Below, one piece after another: positions 59,108-64,000 of a DNA stretch of 64,000 nucleotides (its first letter is position 1; each line of letters begins with the position of its first letter). The notes under the pieces were generated by a model. It had not been told where the DNA came from, did no database searches, and was given only the letters and a program-made list of their open reading frames with translations. The position numbers and the translations under genes are program-made. Origin of the DNA: Chamaea fasciata (Eukaryota > Chordata > Aves > Passeriformes > Sylviidae); contig JARCOQ010000096.1 of NCBI GenBank assembly GCA_029207755.1, forward strand, positions 124,001-188,000, read 5' to 3'.

Positions 59108-62100
59108 CCCTAAATTGTTTTTTTTTTAAAAAAAATCAATCTTTATTTACCTATTAAGGAAAAAAAAATATGTCACATTCATAAATTTGAGATTTTCATT
59201 TGCAGTCACCAGTTTTGGGATTTCGTTAAGTGTTTTCTGACAAATAAAAGGCATTTCTTGATGTCTCTGAGCTTTAATGGTTTTAATAGGAGTTTAGCAA
59301 CTCTCATTTGTAGATATATTCTTTGCACAATAAATAATAAAATATGAGGCAATAAACTGTATGAGAAAAAAAAAATTGGTGAGAAATCAGTAACAAGCCC
59401 ATGACAACTGAATGCAATTCACATAAATGTGCCTGGCACAAGGAGCCTCAACCAGCAAATGAATCTGAACTTCCTGAACTGTTCCCTTTATTTCTGCTCT
59501 TCCTTCATATGTATTTTATTCCTGTCAGGAAAACTTTTGCTCTTCCAACAGTTCTACAGAAGATGTTAAAAACTAGCAGACTTGTACAGTAGCTTCCCTA
59601 CAGTCTTAAAAAAAAAAAAAAAAAAAAATTGGTGGTGCCATCTGGAGCCTTGGAAAGATTAAAGAATTTGCTTTACAGAAATATGTTTGCAAGCTTAAAG
59701 GTGTTTTATTCTACATCTTGTGGTATCATCATAATATTAAATCCTACCAACAGCAAATAGAATAGGGGAGGGAAATTTTCATTTTTGGATTAGTTGAATA
59801 ATAGCGGGGGTAGAGATCCATAAATGTGATTTGGAACACAGGAGCAAATGGTGCATTTCTGTGTTTTTACTGACTTGGGTCTGGTATTTCAGTGTGACAG
59901 CAGTTGCAGTCATCTTCTTTAATGCCACTCTGCAGCTCTGCTGTTCTGCACATCACTGATGAACAAAACAGTGGGCTGGAAGGTATTAAATGAGCTTAAG
60001 CATGGCATGAGGGATGCTGAAATGGAGAAATTTGGGATATTGCTGTAGCAACTCTTGGTATCAATGCATTGTTTCAGGGTTTAGAGTCTTGTTCAGAGTT
60101 ATTTGGGTCTCCTTGAAAGTGCTGCAGTTTTGGCAAAGCCACAAAAAGAAAAAAAACCCAAACCAAACCAAAACAAAACAAAAAAAAAAACCCAAACAAA
60201 CAAACAAACAAACAAAAACCAAGAAGAGAGAAAATGAAAAAACAACTGAATGCCAAAGATGGAGTCTTACACTACTAACCCAGAGGGTGACAAAATTTTG
60301 AGTTTGAGCACAGCAATGCATTTTCCTGGACAGACATTCTTTAATCACATTTTGGAATTCCTATTGATTTTCCTCGTTACCAGTGGTCAAACCAGGACTG
60401 AATAGATCTCCTTTATGCAACAGTGCCCTGGAATGGCACTTAGGTGCATCAGCTCAGCCCTCAGTGACACACAGAGCCCAAATTTCCAGCAGCAGCCAAA
60501 TAAACAATAAACTTCTCATGTCTCAGGCAGGTAACAAGAGCATCAACAAATCCTTCAGGATACTGCCTCATGTTACACCTTTCCTTCACAGAGGTGTCCT
60601 GGAGCAGAATTAATTTAAAATATGCTCTCTTCACAGTACAAGTAACAGCATCTGCTTTTCTTTTTTTTTTTTTTCTCTTCCACATAACCTGTGCAACTGC
60701 AGCTGCAGTTAAATATATATATTTATAAATATATACAAATGAGCCTGTGTAAGTACTTGCAGAAACGGGTACAAAATCTATCTGCAAGGCTGCATTTGTA
60801 TCTAAAAGTGTTAAGATTTCTGGGGGGATTGGTGTGTGTGGAACATTTTATTCTAAACAAACATTCTGTGTGTTTCCATAATATTTTTGTACTAAAACCC
60901 TTGGTTTCTGCCACACCACCTCCCTCAGCTCTCCTACTCAAGAAAGCCACTGATGTCTTTTGGGGAAGTCTATAGGACTAGTATGTCATCAAGTGGTTAA
61001 GAAAGGGAAATACTCTGTGATTCAGCAGAAGTAAAACAAGGAATGGTCTGAACTTGAAACTAAAAAAATACTAATCAATTGTTGGAAATTTTAGGAAAGG
61101 TCTGAAACATGTCTTGTATTCCAATTTTCTGCCTTTTAAAGGTCTTGCATTAAATCAGGGATTATTTTATAATCCATTATGCTTGCTACCTATTAATATA
61201 AAAGAGGCCGTTTCTCTTCCATTTAAAATTTGGAAATCGATATTTCAGGTTTCTCTCTCAATGAGGCAGAATGATGTCGCACACCCGAGTGGATGTTTCC
61301 AAATTAGGAAAAAGGTTTCAGTTTCACCTCAAGACTTTTAAGGGAGACAAACTAGAATCTTCCATGCCCTTCCAGCTGTGGTTGGCTGAGTGAGGCACCT
61401 GTTGGTCGATGTAGCTGCTCCTCAGAAATGCAGCGACTTTCTACTGCCCTTCTAAAACATTAAGTACTTAAGAACGAGCACAAAGACCCTCAGTGCTTTT
61501 TGGGGTGTCTTAGCCAGGTGTAAGGGGCTTCCCTTACACAGCTTGTTTTGGTTTTGTATTGTTTGTTATTTTCTCATTTGTTAAAACCTTCTGCTTCTCA
61601 AAGCACATCTGATCAGCCATCTGGCAAAATATCGTTAAGCCATTTCTGAGAAGTTGCCGGCCAGCCCTCAGGGCTTGGTACACCTTTGTGGGGCTCATTA
61701 CAGGCTGGCCTCGTGTAAGATTGTTATCAGGGTGAGAATCCGGCAACATTCCCATGAGCTCAGTTTTCCCATGAATTCCAGAAAATTCTGCATCCCTTTT
61801 CGTGTTATCTCTGGGCCCTCCCCAGCCCCAATGCCGCCAGCAGTGAGGCCAATCCTCACCCTGCAAAGGGAAGAGCTGATGGGGAGCCTTTGTCTCTTTG
61901 TTCCTGGTTTTTTCTCTGCCTGCTCCTTGGTTCTTTTCCCGGGACAGCATCCCTGTGCTGCCCAGCACTGCCCAGTTTTGGCTGTCCAGGGATGGATGGC
62001 ACACCAGCAATTTGACCCCCTGGCTGGTGCACTGTGCTGTCTGAGAAAGCCACGAAAGCCCAGAGCATGTGGGAGGCTACAATTTGTGTTTATCATTCAT

Positions 62101-62532
62101 ATTTTATGGGTAAAAACTTGGATTTTCAGTTGTGGAAGCAATAGCAAGTGGTAGCTGGGAAGCTGTCAGAATCACTGAAGTGTTTAGCAGTGTTATTCCA
62201 GTGACTGTGCTGGAGACTATCTGTGGAATCCGAAGCCATAAAACATGACTGAAGTCAGGTCCCTTGCTTATCTGTTTAAAATGGTCGAATTCTCTCTCTG
62301 GAGACAAGTATGTAGGAAGAAGTAAAAAAGAAAAAGGTATCTGAAGACTGAAAAGATATCTATTTTCCAATACTTCGCTTATTTAGCATTTAATGTCAAA
62401 ATATAAAAGATATAATGATAGAGAATTGGTTTGGAAAAGCTCAACAAGTCACCAGGACCATCCCTCTCCTGTGAGGTGCTATCAGCTGCCTGTCTAGGCA
62501 GTGGGCTCCACAATTTACCTCTCTCAGCTATT
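59108..62532. other. AT-rich non-coding stretch, no gene
   Basis: It holds a poly-A run at about 59607-59628 and a CAAA/AAACC tract at about 60140-60235. The segment 61540-62060 is GC-richer and repeat-free, with overlapping open frames on both strands but no recognised domain. Confidence 0.45.
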
Positions 62533-62614
62533 GCAGAGATTTTGGTCATGTCCCATCCCAGCCTGGCTGCAGCATTGAATGTTCCGCTGCTGTTTATTGG
62601 GATATTGTGGAAAG
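62533..62614 (+). repeat. Direct repeat, left copy (right copy at 63041-63128)
   Basis: GCAGAG-TTT-GGT-ATGTC, then ATCCCAG-CTGGCTGCAGCA, then CTGCTGTTT-TTGGGATAT and TGTGG recur about 508 bases downstream in the same orientation. The two copies flank the promoter-like block at 62690-62975. Confidence 0.75.
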
Positions 62615-62689
62615 ATTGCGGGGAGAGAGAGAAGAGGTGGTGCTGAGTCTTGGCAGTCTTGACTTTGACATATTGCAGCTGTGTTAACA

Positions 62690-62975
62690 TACAAAGAGTG
62701 GGAACAGCCTTGCCCTCACAGCTGTGGGTGTCATAAAAGAGTGAGTGAGCTGGGGGCTGTGAGTTGGAGCGTGCTGGTCCTGCTGAGAGGAGGAAGGGAC
62801 AGGAGGGAGTGCCAGGGACAGACAGGGTGAGGTGGCCGTGCTGGGGACAGGAAGGAGTGAGCTGGAATTGCAGAAGGAGGAGAGAAGGAGGAGAGAAAGA
62901 GCTAGAGCTGTGTGCAGCTGCCCGCGGGACACTAAAGAGAAAAGGTATGAAAGCCCTCTAGATAACGAGGTGCTG
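62690..62975 (+). mobile_element. Second copy of the LTR-like promoter block (first at 1290-1590)
   Basis: Shares with the left-end copy GTGGGAACAGCCTTGCCCT, a TATA-like motif (CATAAAAGAGTG, about 62731), a GAGGA-GAAGGG purine-rich stretch, GACAGA-AGGGT-AGGTG, and the splice donor AAAG|GTATGA (about 62944) followed by TAGATAA-GAGG. Similarity stops soon after the donor, and no primer binding site like that at 1661 is seen here. It may be a promoter with a non-coding first exon, either retroviral or from a duplicated gene family, pointing out of the right edge of the window. Confidence 0.5.
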
Positions 62976-63040
62976 ATGCTTGAAGGCTTCTGGTGTTTCA
63001 CTGGGGCACTCTGAGTGTCGTGGCCGTCTGCACAACCACA

Positions 63041-63128
63041 GCAGAGCTTTAGGTGATGTCTGATCCCAGTCTGGCTGCAGCACTGAACGACCTGCTGCTG
63101 TTTGTTGGGATATTGTGGATGTGGAAAG
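63041..63128 (+). repeat. Direct repeat, right copy
   Basis: Homologous to 62533-62614. It differs by several substitutions and by six extra bases near its right end (ATGTGG). Confidence 0.75.
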
Positions 63129-64000
63129 CACCCACACCTCACCCCTCCTCCTCTCCGCAGTGTTTGCACCATCAACACCGCCGTGGCTTTTGCTCCTCTC
63201 CATCTTTCAGTTTATCTCAGCAGAGGAAGAATCCTCAGACTCACAGGAGCAGGGAGCTGTTATCTCCTCCTGCTCAGCCAGCCTGGTGTCCCTCACCCTG
63301 AAGGCTCTGGAGCTGAGCTGCACAGGCGCCCACACACTGCCTGTTAGCACAGCATTCCTGACAACTCGAGAATCTTAATGTTGATGCTCCCTAATCAAGT
63401 AAAATGGCTTCACTGTGTGAAATTCTCCCGCTGGAGCAATGCTGAATACTGAGTGGCCCCGTGGATTTATCGGGGATAATCTATTCCCAAGTGAGACTGT
63501 GGGTTACCCAGGCGTAGTGGAATATTTCCTTATAGAGGACATTGGAGGAGTTATACCTTGAATATAACTCGGAGCTGCAGTAAATCTGCAAAGCTCAATG
63601 TTACGAGGTTCTGGGTAAAAGTTTTCTTGGGGGGCAACACAAAAAGGATTGGTGGAGGATGGTGGTGTAAGGATGTCTTTGGAACCAGCAGGAACATAAA
63701 TGGAGGCATGGCTTGGACATGTAAACTGCTGTTAGGGAGTAGTAGTTGGGTAAATAGCATGGAACAGGGCAAGGAGCATTTAAGCATTACAGAAAATAAA
63801 ATGTTTGTATTAAAGCACGATGATTGTGTCAATAATCTCACCTAGTTTACTGTAGTCTAAAGTCTGTGAAGCACCAGAAGAGTTTAGGAGCCAGCTTTGG
63901 AGTCTGTATGGCACAGCAAGCTGTGTGCCTGGAAAGATTTAACTATCCTGAGAATGCCACAGGTGATGTAACCAGGCTTTGAGAAGTAGAAAGAATGAGG
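63129..64000. other. Right edge of the window, no gene confirmed
   Basis: A CTCTCCGCAG acceptor-like site near 63160 is followed by open frames to about 63378, Ser- and Leu-rich in one frame (AEEESSDSQEQG). If the promoter block at 62.7 kb is a real first exon, this could be its second exon. I do not recognise the protein. The last 500 bases show nothing. Confidence 0.25.

Noticed and set aside
58918..59157. Open frame with Pro-Ser-Leu-Pro-Phe repeats
   Set aside because: It is produced by the CCCTT pentanucleotide array, which is open in any frame; no promoter or splice context is present.

Overview
The window is vertebrate nuclear DNA, almost certainly from a passerine bird. The evidence is CR1 LINE fragments on both strands, several LTR fragments of types I associate with songbird endogenous retroviruses, fragments of a PAK-like kinase gene (a family known to be amplified in songbirds), and an AT-rich gene desert around one GC-rich protocadherin exon. 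Nothing looks bacterial, plasmid or phage.

Left 12.4 kb: a dense patchwork of repeats. In order it holds a tandem array of about 190 bp units (about 190-1130); an LTR-like promoter block followed by a decayed tRNA-Trp-type primer binding site (1290-1678); a partial PAK-like kinase gene on the plus strand whose four recognisable exons (4922-6669) keep compatible splice phases and stop at the glycine-rich loop; a CR1 reverse-transcriptase fragment on the minus strand (8140-8376); a minus-strand retrovirus fragment with gag remains, primer binding site and 5' LTR (about 8640-11200); a 37 bp minisatellite (11325-12095); and a plus-strand CR1 3' end.

Middle (12.4-43 kb): AT-rich and gene-poor, probably intron of the protocadherin. 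It carries microsatellites, G/T-rich tracts, two LTR fragments (about 26.0-26.7 and 33.4-34.0 kb), CR1 tails near 38.4 and 42.4 kb, and an exact-length 141 bp tandem duplication that ends 88 bp before the terminal exon.

Gene: the last coding exon of a delta-1 protocadherin (42990-43381, plus strand), a neuronal cell-adhesion receptor, with a probable 3'UTR of about 3 kb to a polyadenylation signal at 46471. Among the paralogues I favour PCDH7, with PCDH1 next, but cannot prove it from this exon.

Right (46.5-64 kb): mostly AT-rich and empty, with two more LTR fragments (47.3 and 52.1 kb), a long CCCTT pentanucleotide array (58970-59107), and at 62.5-63.1 kb a second copy of the promoter-and-splice-donor block seen at 1.3-1.6 kb, flanked by direct repeats. 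All repeat-family and paralogue calls come from reading the sequence and remembered consensus features; no alignment or search was run.
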